Part shown: positions 1 through 10,528 of the stretch, piece by piece
Layout: each line of letters starts with the position of its first letter
Position numbering within the stretch: the first letter of the stretch is position 1
DNA from: Gonium pectorale
Lineage: Eukaryota > Chlorophyta > Chlorophyceae > Chlamydomonadales > Volvocaceae
NCBI GenBank assembly: GCA_001584585.1
Contig: LSYV01000065.1
Location: 528,893 to 549,651, forward strand
DNA: 20,759 nucleotides
Direction: 5' to 3'
Position numbers and translations under genes: made by a program
The notes under the pieces: model-generated
What the model was told of the DNA's origin: nothing
Databases searched by the model: none
What the model saw: only the letters and a program-made list of their open reading frames with translations

Positions 1-1638
1 GAACCGTCTGCGCTCGAAGCAGTCGCGGGCATGTGGACAATGTTGGCGCGCAGAAGCAGGCCATAGCATTCCCCTCCCCGTAGTTGGCCGCCGATGGACT
101 GGCAGGAAAGAGAGGGGGGTAATCCGCCCAGGCGAGGTGGTGGGGCCCGGGTACGGCAGCGGGTCCTACGTGCACGGGCTTGGGGAAAGGGGAAACGGGG
201 CAAAGGAACGAGGCGACGGCGATATAGCCAAGGGCCCAAGGGGGACAGGCGGCGGTCTGGAGGGCAGATCCCCACCGCCTGTAGGGGCACGTGCGGAACA
301 GCGGCCAGTGCATGCAGACAGGCAGAGAGGCAGGGATGCAGAGGCATGGATGCGGAGGGACGGCGTGAAGCAAAGGCAGTAGTCACACGGGGGACAGCCG
401 TGGCGGGCGGAGCAGCGAGTGGCAGTGTATCTCTGCATAGAAAGAGGGAGCCCGCGCAGAATTCGCAAACGCGCAGACGTGTGGTCCCCCCGTCCACCTC
501 CGGCCGCGACCGGGTAGTCGCCAGCTGCACTCAGTGCTCGAAAGGCAGGCGACAGGGCCCAGCCGTAGCAGGGAGCCGGGTGGGCTGGCTGGCTGGGTGG
601 GGTAGAACAGGCTTCTCCCTGCCGCTGCCGCTGCGCTGGTGAGAGGCGGTCCGCGAACAGTAGAAGTGCCGGGCAGCCCTACCAGCCGCCGCATAGCACG
701 GTGTGCCCGCGCTTGGGGGGGGGAGAGTTTGGCGGTGGGGATGGGGTGCGTAAGGGTAGCAGCGCATTATACGTGAGGGCACTGTCCCTAACGGGCGGCG
801 GGGTCAGTTCCACATCCTGCAATGCGGTGTGCGCACACGGCGTGCGCGCTGCGCCGGCACCTCCGAAACAAGGTCTGGCCGGCAGTACTGGGTGGATTGG
901 ACGCTTAGTGCCAGATGCTTGACTAATTGCTTGGTTCGCGGTAGATGGGTCACACAGAAACGCCCTTCCATAACTCCACTCCTGCCAGGTGCCAGCAGGC
1001 TGACCAGCGACAGCGCATGGCCGTTCTGCCGAATGACGCCGCTGTGTGGAACCAGCCCAGATCTGTACACCCACGGCAGCGTTGTACACCTGCCCAACGC
1101 CCGCCACAGATAGACATACCACGCTAAGGCGTCAGGCTTGACACTGCCCGCCTCTATCTGCGGCAATCTTTCAGACCCCGACCACTCGCAGCTGCCTGCG
1201 TGCACTTGTGCATGCACCTGTACGCATTCCACACGCAACAAGCTTCCCGGGCGCTCAGCTTACTAATGCTGCTTCCGTGGACGCTGGGCCAAGGAAGGTT
1301 CATGTGTGTGATGCGGATGCGGGGTGCTACGTGTCGGAGTCTTGCGCTTGGTCACGTACTGGGAAGCGCAGCCACTGTTCTGGCTGCCGTTACCGTGATG
1401 TGTACGGCTCGTGCTAGCCCACCCTCAGCGACAGTCCTTTTGAAATACTGGACAGGAAACATGTCTAAAATTGGTAGCGATGTGTGTAGCATTAGCCTCG
1501 TTGCCAGCAGCCTCCACCGTACTGACCCTAGCGCTGCGACCCCTCTGCGCATCGCGTGGGAGCCATTCCACGCGTGGACGGATTTACTGCGTACATTCCC
1601 CACACGCGGCTGCCTAGGCTTGCGACCGGATTGGCGCA
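1..1638. other. No supportable gene; probable 3' UTR plus intergenic DNA
   Basis: Several open frames of 60-180 codons occur on both strands, but they are low in complexity, share no recognisable motif, and none links to a neighbour through matching splice phases. The first 700 bases are GC-rich and purine-rich on the + strand. The part next to 1638 is most simply the 3' UTR of the minus-strand OPR-like gene. I found no TGTAA on the minus strand here (TTACA on +), so that gene's 3' end is unresolved; only weaker variants such as TGTAC near 1586-1590 are present. A minus-strand frame at 804-1241 is the least repetitive, but I cannot assign it. Confidence 0.5.
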
Positions 1639-4600
1639 TCAGAGCAGCGCCACGAGCTCATCCCGCAGGCCCGCCGCCCCACAGCCCCACACCACATCCC
1701 GTGCGCACGACGCCCAGGCCGCAAGCCGCCCCACACTGGCCTCGGCTTTATCCGCAGCGGCCCCGTCAGCCTCCTCGTGCGGGCATTGCTCCGGGCGAGT
1801 CACCTGCTGCTGCTGCCATTGTAGGATGGGGAGGGCCGCATCCTGCCCGCCGCCGGGACCCGCATGCTCTTCCGGCGCCGCCATCACCTCCACAAGCGAG
1901 TACAGCACCTGCCGCATGGCCCCGCCAGCCAGGCTCCCCTCCTCTCCATTGCCACCCTCCCACTCTCCCTTCGAGCGCCCAGCCTTCGCCGTCTCAGCTG
2001 CCGCTGCAGCCGCAGCCGCGGAGCCGTGCACCGCCCACGCCGCCAGTGCCGCCAGTGCCGCTCCGAAGACCGCCCTCCGGTGCGCCCATGTCCGCAGCCG
2101 TCGGACGGCACGAGGAGCCACACCCGCAGCGGCCTCCGCAGGGAGGGGATCGCCGCCCTGCTGGGCAGGCCAGGGCCCGGGCCAGGGCTGCTGCTGCTGC
2201 TGCTGCTGCTGCTGGAGGGAGGGCGGCGGCAGCGGGCAGGCCGCCACGTGCGCCCCGACCGCCCACGCCAGCTGAGACAGCAGCAATGGCGGCATCGTGC
2301 CCGTGCCCCGGGCCGGCAGCGCACCGTCGGCCGTCCCCTGCCCCTGCTGGCCCGCGGAGCCCGTCCCGGACGGAGACGGTGGCTCTCCGCCGTCAGCCGC
2401 CCGTGCCCCACAGGCCTCCCCCAGCGCCCAGCCCCACAGCCGGCGGTCCACCGAGTGCAGCAGCCGCAGCCAGGGGCGCAGGCCGGGCTGCATTCGGGCC
2501 AGGGCGGCGGCCTCCCAGGGCTCGGGCGGCAGGTGCTGGGGTGGCGGGGGCGCGGGGGGTGAGGAAACGCGGATGGAGATGGAAAGTGCGGGAATGGGGT
2601 GCCGAGCCTGAGCTGGGAGCAATGCATCAAGGAGCATGTGCGTGTGTGTGCACAGGGGGCATGGGGTGCAGCCAGGACGCGCACCGCTGGAGGCGGAACG
2701 ACAACAAGGTGGTTCAGCCGCTGGCAAGCACGCTCTGTGCAAGGCACTCATGTTGCGGTCCTTGCTCCCAAGCAGATTGGATGCCGTCCAGCGGACACCG
2801 GTGGTGTGCTTGCCGAGCCGGCACCCGCCAAGCTTGCGACACACCGCGACTACCTTACTGCCCTGCTGTGCCGCCTTGGCCCACTCGCCCAGGGCCCAGG
2901 GCCCAGCCCTCCCGCGGCCCGCACCTGCAGGGTGGCCAGGCGGTACAGCACCTCGGCTGCCGCTGCCGGGGCTGCGTCAGCTGTCTCGCCCGCCACGGCC
3001 CCCTCGTCCGGTGAGAGGTACGGCAAGTATGCTGCGGCCCAGTCCGCAAGCCACGCCTCCCCGGGGTACGCCCCCGCGACACTGCTCACCCCCTGCGGCC
3101 GGGCCGGGAGGACCACTGCGAGTGGATCGAGTTCGCACATCCTTTGTTTGTGTAGCGGCTAATGGAGCTCGGTGACCGGAGGATAGCCGGTCAAGAGAAT
3201 GGGGTTTTGTAGCGACTGATAGGGACCTGGTTGCCATATGCAGTACAAGGGGCAGCAACCCAGTCGCGTCCATGCATGCTCCCTCCCTGAGCTGACCCGT
3301 GGTGGACCACTCGTACCAGCAGTAGCGTGCGAAGCTGTGCTTCGTCGACGGCGCCGCTGATCGGCGAGGCCCAACCGCCCGCGGCTCCCGACAGGCCGCT
3401 CCCGGGCCGCTGCTGCCTGCCCTGCCCGCCCTCGGCTGGCCCCTTGGCTGACGGCGGTACCGCAGTGGGGCCCCAGCGCCGGCCGCTAAACGCAGCGCCG
3501 CCCGCTACCACCAGCGCCCGCGCGACCGCCCGGGTGGGTGTGTGGTGCAGCGCCACAAAAGCCGTCAACAGGCGGGCGGCATCCGCAGGGGCTGACGACG
3601 TTGTTCGGAGTGGGCGGGGAGGCAAACGTGGGAGGGCGGCATGCGTGTGTGTGTTATGCATGCGTTACAGAGGTCCCGGCACGGACATGCCTTGCCAAAG
3701 CCAGTTGCGGTGGGGTTGGGCGTGTTGGCGGAACGACAGTGCAGCTGCCTGGGTGATGGTGCCCCGGCAGGGCATGGGCGACTGGGCGCCCGCACAGGAC
3801 GAGGCGTTGAGACTTGACAGGGACCCAAAGGGCTGAGGTGAGTATCCGTATCCGTGTTCCCGTACCCAACCCGGATGCACGGGCCACCGGACCCCTCCCC
3901 TCCCACAAACGTCTAGGCGGAGCACACAAGGCCACGTGCCCCGGGGTGCCGGCCCACGCCGCGTCCCCGAGCCACTCACCGATGCGGTGTGCCGCCTGCA
4001 GCAGCCCCCTCTCGGCGGCCTGCAGCAGTGCGGGCGGCGGGGCGACTCCCGACAGCGCGGCCCCGTGCAGCAGCGCCGCCAGCTGCGGGACACGGCAGGG
4101 GGTGGGCGCACACGGCGGCTCACGGGCGGGCGGGCGGGCGGGCGGGAACCCGCAACAGCAGCGGGCAGCGCTACGGCCGGGGCACACAGGCGCAGCCACG
4201 CTACCGCGCGAGCCGCCACCCTGCCTTGCCGGCGCCCAGCCGCACCCCCCTCATTTGCCCCCGTGGGCGTTTGATTCCCGGCAGGGGGGCCCCGACTTGC
4301 ACACCCACGCACCCGCAGCAGCTGCATCCCCAGCAGGCACCCGCGGCGCGCACCTCGCTGGGCGCCAGTCCCGGCACCACCTCCCCGGCGCCCCGCATCA
4401 GCGCCCGCCACAGGCCGGGGTCGCGGGTGAGCAGCGCGCCGCCGGACCAACCACCGCCCGCCATGAGCTCCGCCAGCGCCCCGCAGCCCGCGGCGCTGAG
4501 GGCCCCCCGGGAGGCAGCCCCCAGCACTGCCCCGCGCAGCACCGACAGCAGCTCTTGCAGGGCCGCATCGGGGCCGCCGGGCGCGTCATCGGGCGCAGTC

Positions 4601-5553
4601 GGCGAGTGGCCATAGCTGGAGTGCGTGGCCCTGGAGACGGTGTCGCGCACGGCCGCAGCGGCGGTCTCGGGCGTCTGCCGCCGCTCCCGCCCGAGCAGCT
4701 CCACCATGCGCCGCGCCGCCAGGAGCAGCAGCCGCTGGCTCAGCGGCATGGTGGCGGGTGCGGCGCCTCCGACCGCGCCGGGGTCGGGCGCCTTGCGGTG
4801 CGCCTGACTCAACTCCGACAGGACAGACGCCAGCGCCTGCGGGGGTTGGGGAGGGAGGAGAGATGCATGCGACTACCGGCACCCATGAGGTGCAGGCACG
4901 GCTCCACCAGCGGCCTTCGATATGCACTGCGCGCCACCCAGAGTCACCCAGGCCGCACACCCCGTGTGGGCCAGCAGGGCGGCTGCAAGGGCGCAATCAG
5001 GGAGCGGCCGGAAAGGGTAGGGGCTATCGCCACACACCTCCAAGTTGGGTGCCTGCATGATCAGGCGCTCTCGCCTACAGGCATCTGCAATTGCCGCGGC
5101 TGGTGGCGGCGGCGGCGGCTCGTCGGGCTGATCTGCAGCGTGCCCCCCGGGTTGGCCTGAGACGGGTGCAAGCGAAGGCGGCTGGAGCAGCAGCGGCGGC
5201 CGAACTCTGTGCTGTAGGCCCCCGGGCGACGCGCCCTCGGCTGCCTTCCTCCTCCGCCGGCCTCGCCCCCCGGGCGGCCTGGCGGCAGGTGGCTGCGCTG
5301 CTGACCCCGTGGCCTCCGGGCGCGAGCCGGTCCGAAGAGCTGCCAATGCAGTCGGGACATGGCGGGGCGCTTGCGCTGCCTGAGCCGGCGACGACTTGTG
5401 AGGACCCGGCGCCGACGCGGCATAGCGGCACCCGCCAGCTGCTCCGACAGCGCTGCACATCCGCCACCTCACGCCTCGCTGACTTCGCCATGTATCGGCA
5501 AGCACTTGCGAGGGCAGCTTTGCCGCATTTGCGGCAATGTTGCTAGGCCACAT
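1639..5553 (-). CDS. Putative organelle-targeted octotricopeptide (OPR)-like repeat protein
   Basis: Six exons join in phase: 5553-5038, 4836-4354, 4082-3980, 3591-3317, 3092-2925 and 2535-1639, giving 813 residues ending at TGA. Residues 1 to about 150 are rich in Ala, Arg, Ser and Pro and poor in acidic residues, like an organelle transit region. Residues 311-348 and 349-386 form two adjacent units of exactly 38 residues with the same pattern (x-P-x-L-x-x-A... AP-x-[DE]-x-A-x-LL-x-[GA]... P). Further degenerate units begin near 263, 387, 469 and 518, interrupted by low-complexity inserts. OPR proteins are known organelle RNA-binding factors, so a role in chloroplast or mitochondrial RNA processing or translation is inferred. 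I see no C-terminal RAP domain. The C-terminal exon holds Q9 at residues 623-631 and long Ala/Gly/Pro stretches. The start ATG is the first in the exon with a GGG context; an extra upstream exon cannot be excluded. Other alpha-helical repeat families are possible. Confidence 0.68.
2188..2214 (+). repeat. (CTG)9 trinucleotide tract encoding polyglutamine on the minus strand
   Basis: Nine perfect CTG units on the + strand read as nine CAG glutamine codons in the last exon of the OPR-like gene (residues 623-631). The tract follows a Pro-rich segment. Such tracts often vary in length between strains. Confidence 0.95.
4124..4146 (+). repeat. (GGGC)5 tract with G-quadruplex potential in an OPR-like gene intron
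   Basis: Five GGGC units followed by GGG give six runs of three Gs with one-base loops on the + strand. It lies inside intron 2 (4353-4083) of the minus-strand OPR-like gene, so the transcript carries the C-rich strand. The G-quadruplex potential is inferred from the pattern only. Confidence 0.85.
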
Positions 5554-5687
5554 CCCGTCAGCTGGCAGCCTAGCTCCCTGATGCGATTTGGAATAATAAT
5601 TTCATATTGGATTTGCAGTTGGCATTTGGCATAGACTGCGGAATAACGTCAGGGTCGGCGGGAACGGACGCTCTGGCCATCCATGGC
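5554..5687 (-). promoter_or_regulatory. Short promoter / 5' UTR region of the OPR-like gene
   Basis: Only about 130 bases separate the DHODH polyadenylation signal from the start codon of the OPR-like gene, so promoter and 5' UTR must be compact or overlap the DHODH 3' UTR. The segment is locally AT-rich around 5590-5625. No clear TATA box or known motif was identified. Confidence 0.4.
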
Positions 5688-6028
5688 TTACAGCTGTGTT
5701 ACGCAGAGCCCTGCGCTAAATGGCCTGCTTGCTGGAAACACTTCGTGCGCTGCGTGTCCAAGGCAACGACCTTATGGCGGCACGAACACGTACCCGCCGT
5801 ACCGTACGACCCCCTATGTCGCTATGCAACGCCGGCCACTGCTCAGTAGCCTCGCTCCTGGCCTCCTACTCAGACAACGCCACTTCCCCGCACGGCTCCA
5901 AGGCTGCCAAACTTCACGATTTTGCCTGCTGCAGCCCGCCAACCATGTCCGACCAACGCCTACCGGGGTGCTTCCACCCAGCCCGCAAACCAGCACACCC
6001 CCGCCTCACACCCCCACCTCTCCCTCGT
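5688..6028 (-). terminator. DHODH 3' UTR ending at a TGTAA polyadenylation signal
   Basis: On the minus strand TGTAA lies at 5692-5688, about 340 bases past the DHODH stop codon. TGTAA is the established nuclear polyadenylation signal of Chlamydomonas and Volvox, with cleavage usually 10-20 bases downstream. This gives a 3' UTR of about 350 bases, and no reading frame here is convincing. Confidence 0.7.
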
Positions 6029-9000
6029 CTACCACCACCACGACCGGCCCTTCTTGGCTGCCCCCGCCGCAACGCCCACGCCGGGGTGGTCCGCGCCCAC
6101 CGCCTGCGCCACGCTGCTGAAGCCGTCCCGCGCCAAGCACTCTGTCAGCTCCCGCTTGATGCGCGGCACCAGCGCGGGCCCCTCGTACGCCAGCGCCGTG
6201 TACAGCTGGACTAGGCTGGCACCTGGGGTTGGGGGCGGAGCAGTGGGAGGAAGTAAGCATTCGCACCAGAGGGCATCATGGGGGCGCATGCTTACCCCGT
6301 CCCGCGTGCCCGCAAGCCCTGGTACCGCTGCGCATGCGGGTTGTTCCGTGGCCAACCGCGATGCATCGCGTGACCCGAACAGACGAGCAGGGCGGGCGGT
6401 GCGGGCTGAACGCATGCACGCCGTCAGCCTCGGCTAGCGGCAGCCAGTCTTCAGCTCTCGCGCGCTTCTGCGCGCAGAAGCTTCCGCGGCAGTTGAAACC
6501 TGCCCGCCTAGGAAATTCCCACATGAGTATGGAGCCATTAACCGCCGTCCACAGCAGATTGTGCGCTGCGAATGCGGTACCCTCGCGTCTACCCCCTGCC
6601 GCCGCGGGCTCACCTGCGCGGATCTTGCGGTATGCGTCCTCCCCGCTGGAGACGCCTCCGCACCCCACCAGCGGCAGGCGGCCGCCCGTGAGGCGGTAGA
6701 AGTCCGCCAGCACCGCGGTGCTCATGTCGAACAGCGGCGGGCCGCTCAGGCCGCCCGCCTCTGTGGCCGCCGGGTACTGCGCCACCACGCCTGCGGCACG
6801 ACACGTGAGACGTGACCCACGGGCGGCGGCGCAGCAGGCCCATATAGGTTGAAAGATTAGGGCAACGGCAAGGGCACATACTGACGTGCACAGCCCTGCG
6901 ACGATGATAGTACGGGGCCACGGCTTGCGACGGGCTCCCACTTTGCAGGGCAGCTGCTGCCGCCTCCGACGCCCGCCAGGCCCGCCCCACCCCTTCCCGC
7001 CCGCCCCTCCAGGGCCCTTCCCGCCCCCTACCGCCCCTTCTTCTGCCCCGCCCGCCCTTTCCGCCGCAGCGCCCACCCGGCCGCTGGATGGTGGTGTTGG
7101 ATATGATGAGTCCGTCCACCCCGGTCGCCAGCGCCACCGCGGCGATGTCCTGCTTGTCGGGCTCGCTCAGGTCGGGGGCCACCTTGATGAGCAGCGGCGG
7201 GGGGCCGCCGGGGCCCCAGCGCATGCGGTCGCGGGTGCCCTTCACCTGGGGGAGGACGAGGGGGGTTTGAGGGGTGACGGGGACAGCCCGTGCGCTATTA
7301 GAGAAGCTGCGGTGGGTACAGGGGAGGCGGCCCGCCGGCGGTGGGGACAGGGTACTCTCTGTTCACGTCCTCACGTACAGTGAACGCGGTGACCAATGCC
7401 GTCATGCCGGGTGGCGGGGCCATCCAGCACTACGGCGCTCCAGGCCCGCCTGCGCCAACGCTACGTGCCGTTGCCGCCATGGCTGCTCGGGCGGGCAAAG
7501 CCTGCCGTACGCGGACCGCACAGTACAGTCCATAAATCCTATACAGCTAGGACCATTTCGCATCCGCCCTGCATTCCGTTAGGCCATACATATCCTTCAC
7601 CCTACACCCAAATACAATCCCATGCGGTAACCTATGCTCCTCCCCCCGCGGGAGCCTTCACGTCGAAGCCAGCGGGTTCACGTCAACCGTTTGCTCCTTA
7701 CCCCCGCCCCCCGCGAACCCCCGCATCGCGCCCCCCCCCTTCACCCGCCGGGCGCACCTGCTTCACCAGCGCCTCGAGCTCCTTGCGGCCCTGGAGGGCG
7801 CGGAGGCCTGCAGGCGATAGGCAGCGTCAGGGTCGGCCGGCTTGACGCCCCACATCGGCCCATGGCACCCTGGCCCACAAAAAGCGAGCAACAGCGATCC
7901 GCAGTCTGCCTCTCAGGGCAGGGGTCATGCGACTCGCGCTGCGCCGCGTGAGCGGTACAAGCCCGTGTCCGTCCCAGGTCGCAGCGAACCAAATATTGTG
8001 CTCTCGGGCTGGCGCTTGGTTGACCCAACCACCCACCCACGCCGCTCCCAACCCCCTGTCCCGACCACGCTCGCGAGGAGCGCAACGCAGGAGGTCCGTC
8101 CCCTTGTACGGAAACCCGGCACACGCCCCTGTCAGCGCACGCTGCCATACAGGTGTGGCGCAGACGCACGTGTGCGCGAGACGGTGCCGTTGCCAGCGAT
8201 GGCACACCGCATCCGCCCCGACCCGCTGCTGCCGCCCCCTGCGCCCCACCCGGCGTGTTGGGGCTGGACACGTTGACCACCAGGTAGTCCGCGTGCGCGC
8301 CCAGCTTGGTGAGGCCGATGCAGTAGTCCTGCGCCGCGTCCTTGCTGCTCTTGTTCTTGCCCAGGTTTACGCCCAACAGGCCTGGGTGCGGGCGGGGACG
8401 GGGGATACTCAGCCCCTGGGCAAGTCGTGAACGATGACTGGTGGGGGTGGGGGTGGGTGGGGGATAGGAAGGGGAGCGGGAGGGCAGCGGAAAAAGAGAG
8501 AGAGAGAGGCGGTCGCAGAGAGTAAACGGGACAAACTCAAGAGCACCCGGCGTGATGCAGCTGGATTAGGGCGGCTTCCTTCAGCGCTCAGAAAGCCCCA
8601 CCCAGATGTCAACTCCGCTAAGGACGACCGGTCCGGCCAAGCAAGGTCAGACCCGCAGTAGTTGACAGCAATACACGTGCATCACACGGCTGGAGGCGCT
8701 GCCGCCCCCCCCCGCCAACGGACCTCGCTTGATGGAGGGGTCCCGCTCGACGCTCTTCTCGAATGCCGCCAGGTGGTCCTGCACCGCGTCCGCGCCCAGG
8801 TTGTTGAAGCCATAGCGGTTGATGGTGGCCCTGACGCGCAGGCGGGGCGGGGCGGCGGGGACATGGGTTGGTACTTAAGAGCCAGTGAGGTAAAGGGGGG
8901 CCGTGCTGGACGCGGGCTGCCGGATGCAGCGACGGGGGCAACGGGGTGAGCCACATCGGCCTGAACACCCCCGGACGCAAATCAAAGATGGAAAAGGCAG

Positions 9001-10528
9001 CGGTTGAGTTGCACGGCCCGGCCGGGCAGCTGCGTCCCGGGCCTTTCGGCAGCCCCGGGGAGCTGCCCCAGAGCCCCGGGAGCCGCGGTAAAGGCGCCTC
9101 AGTGCGCGATGACCATGCCAGGCAGCGCCTCCCGGCGCAGCACACTGTCCTCGGGGAGGCGGGCGTGACGCCTGCCCGCACTGTGCCGCACCCGGGCGAT
9201 GAAGGCGGACGGGCGTTACCCGAGCGTCCGGCGGCGCACCCGAGCGCCCGCAGCACCGCACGCAGTCCCCCTCCCGAGGCCCGACTCTCACTTGAGCTCA
9301 GGGATGCGGAACACGCGGGGCGTGGGGTTGCCGGGCTGCGGCCGAGGCGTGATCGAGCCTGGGGGCGCAGGAACGGAACCGAACGGGCGCCGAGCGATTG
9401 GCGGGTTGTGGGGCGAGGGACGAGGCGGTCACAAGGCCCGAAGGAAGTTGGCCCCCGGCCTGAAAGGCAGTAACAAGGAACGCTCAGGCTCTGACTCCTG
9501 TGCGCCTCCAAACACGGCGCCGCGACACCACTTGCCTACTTCCACGAAGCCAAAGCCCAGTCCCATAAGCCCGGCCACGGCCTCCGCGTTCTTGTCGAAG
9601 CCGGCGGCGAGGCCTGCCAACGGGACGACGCGCGGAGGCGTTACAGGTTTGGGGTAATAGTACAGGCGACATAGACCACTTAGTGCCATGCCCCCAAATG
9701 GACGACCATGTTTATATGCAAGCATTATATGGCAGCCCAGCTCCTGGAACCACGCGTGGTATCATCGCAGCTCAGCCATCAAAAGCTGCAGCGTGCGGCG
9801 GGCACGGCGGCCGCCGTTGCCAGGGGTCTCACCCAAGGGGTTGGAGAAGCTCAACCCAAACACCTTGGTGTGGAGCGAGGGCGGGTCGGGACGCGTGTCG
9901 CGCGGCATGAGGCCCCGAGCTGCCGCCTGGGTTCGGGGTGGGGCCAGCAGCGGGTTTCGGTTCTGGGCACAGCACCCGCAAGAGAGGCTGGCGCAGACAG
10001 GCTCGGGCAGTTATGGGCGATTGGCGGGTCCACCGCGGTTGAGGGCGAGCCTGCTGGGGCGCCACGTGGGCGAGCTGAGGCGCTGGCGGGTGCGATGGCC
10101 AGCCGGCACGGAAACCTCAACTTCCCAGCCCACCTGGATGCCGATGATGTGGCTGGTCTCCGGGTCCAGCATGCGCAGGAGCGGCCCGGTGCTGCTGGCG
10201 AGCGCAAACTGGGTGTCGATGTCCGCGGTGAGGTAGAAGGCGGCAGCGCCACCAGCCGCTACCGTGCCCAGCAGGGCGACACGCTAAGGTGGGGAAGGGG
10301 GTCACGCCAGAGTTGGGGTTGGGAGGTGGTGGAGCCGCTACGTGCTATCAGGGTTGGCCGAAACCCCCTTTGCGGCGCAAGGAACGACCGAAGCGTTGGA
10401 AAGAAAACCTAGCGGCGACATTTCACAGTATATATGTGGCTCGATTTGAGACCTCGATCCATGTATGCCCCCAACGCGCCCTCCAGACACGCGGTAAACA
10501 TCGCCCTCACCTTGACTAGCTTAAACAT
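6029..10528 (-). CDS. PYRD: Dihydroorotate dehydrogenase, class 2 (mitochondrial, quinone-dependent)
   Basis: It oxidises dihydroorotate to orotate in pyrimidine synthesis, passing electrons to ubiquinone at the mitochondrial inner membrane. Eleven exons join in phase to 411 residues: 10528-10511, 10283-10134, 9926-9833, 9613-9536, 9358-9292, 8830-8724, 8381-8250, 7807-7758, 7245-7077, 6790-6614 and 6222-6029. Residues 1-6 (MFKLVK) plus a hydrophobic stretch at about 8-24 fit a mitochondrial presequence followed by the membrane helix of class 2 enzymes. Then come AGFDKNAE (91-98), INRYGFNN (139-146), GVNLGKNK (175-182), NVSSPNT (208-214) with the class 2 catalytic serine at 211, the FMN-contact lysine in LLIKVAPDL (K253), SNTT (281-284), and the FMN phosphate-binding part [16 protein letters not shown] (330-345). 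All expected residues are present. Intron 4 needs a GC donor. The C-terminus has a tail of about 18 residues ending GRSWWW beyond the usual GADH end. Introns 5-8 and 10 exceed 300 bases and hold nothing recognisable. Confidence 0.96.
8441..8463 (+). repeat. G-rich tract in a DHODH intron
   Basis: Runs of three to five Gs separated by single Ts lie within DHODH intron 6 (8723-8382) and have G-quadruplex potential on the + strand. About 30 bases further on, an AG dinucleotide run (about seven units) lies at 8495-8508. Confidence 0.8.
9359..9535 (-). other. Non-canonical GC-AG intron in the DHODH gene
   Basis: On the minus strand the donor reads GAAGTAG|GCAAGTGG and the acceptor ends CCCCCAG. 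GC at this point restores the family sequence FVEVGSITP across the junction in phase 1. The nearby GT dinucleotides (GAA|GTAGGC and GGCAA|GTGGTG) shift the frame or lose the conserved Gly-Ser. AG|GCAAGT is the known strong consensus of GC donors. Confidence 0.88.

Noticed and set aside
94..642. A 182-codon + strand frame rich in Arg and Gly
   Set aside because: It is highly biased in composition, has no start context, splice continuity or family resemblance, and overlaps other equally long frames.
804..1241. A minus-strand 145-codon frame downstream of the OPR-like gene
   Set aside because: It has mixed codon use and no recognisable motif, and I found no splice connection to the OPR-like gene that would add a RAP domain.
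1200..3014. A 604-codon + strand open frame rich in Pro, Ala and Arg
   Set aside because: It lies antisense to the last two exons and intron of the OPR-like gene. Its composition is what high-GC coding DNA gives on the opposite strand, and it has no recognisable domain.
3814..5160. A 448-codon + strand open frame
   Set aside because: It is antisense to exons 1-3 of the OPR-like gene, whose exons join in phase on the minus strand. The + frame is low in complexity.
8618..9511. A 297-codon minus-strand frame
   Set aside because: It runs through DHODH exons 5 and 6 and the intron between them in a different frame from the enzyme. The conserved residues are in the spliced model.
9530..9542. GT donor choices (GAA|GTAGGC or GGCAA|GTGG) for DHODH intron 4
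   Set aside because: The phases do not fit the only acceptor that restores [12 protein letters not shown], so the GC donor is preferred.
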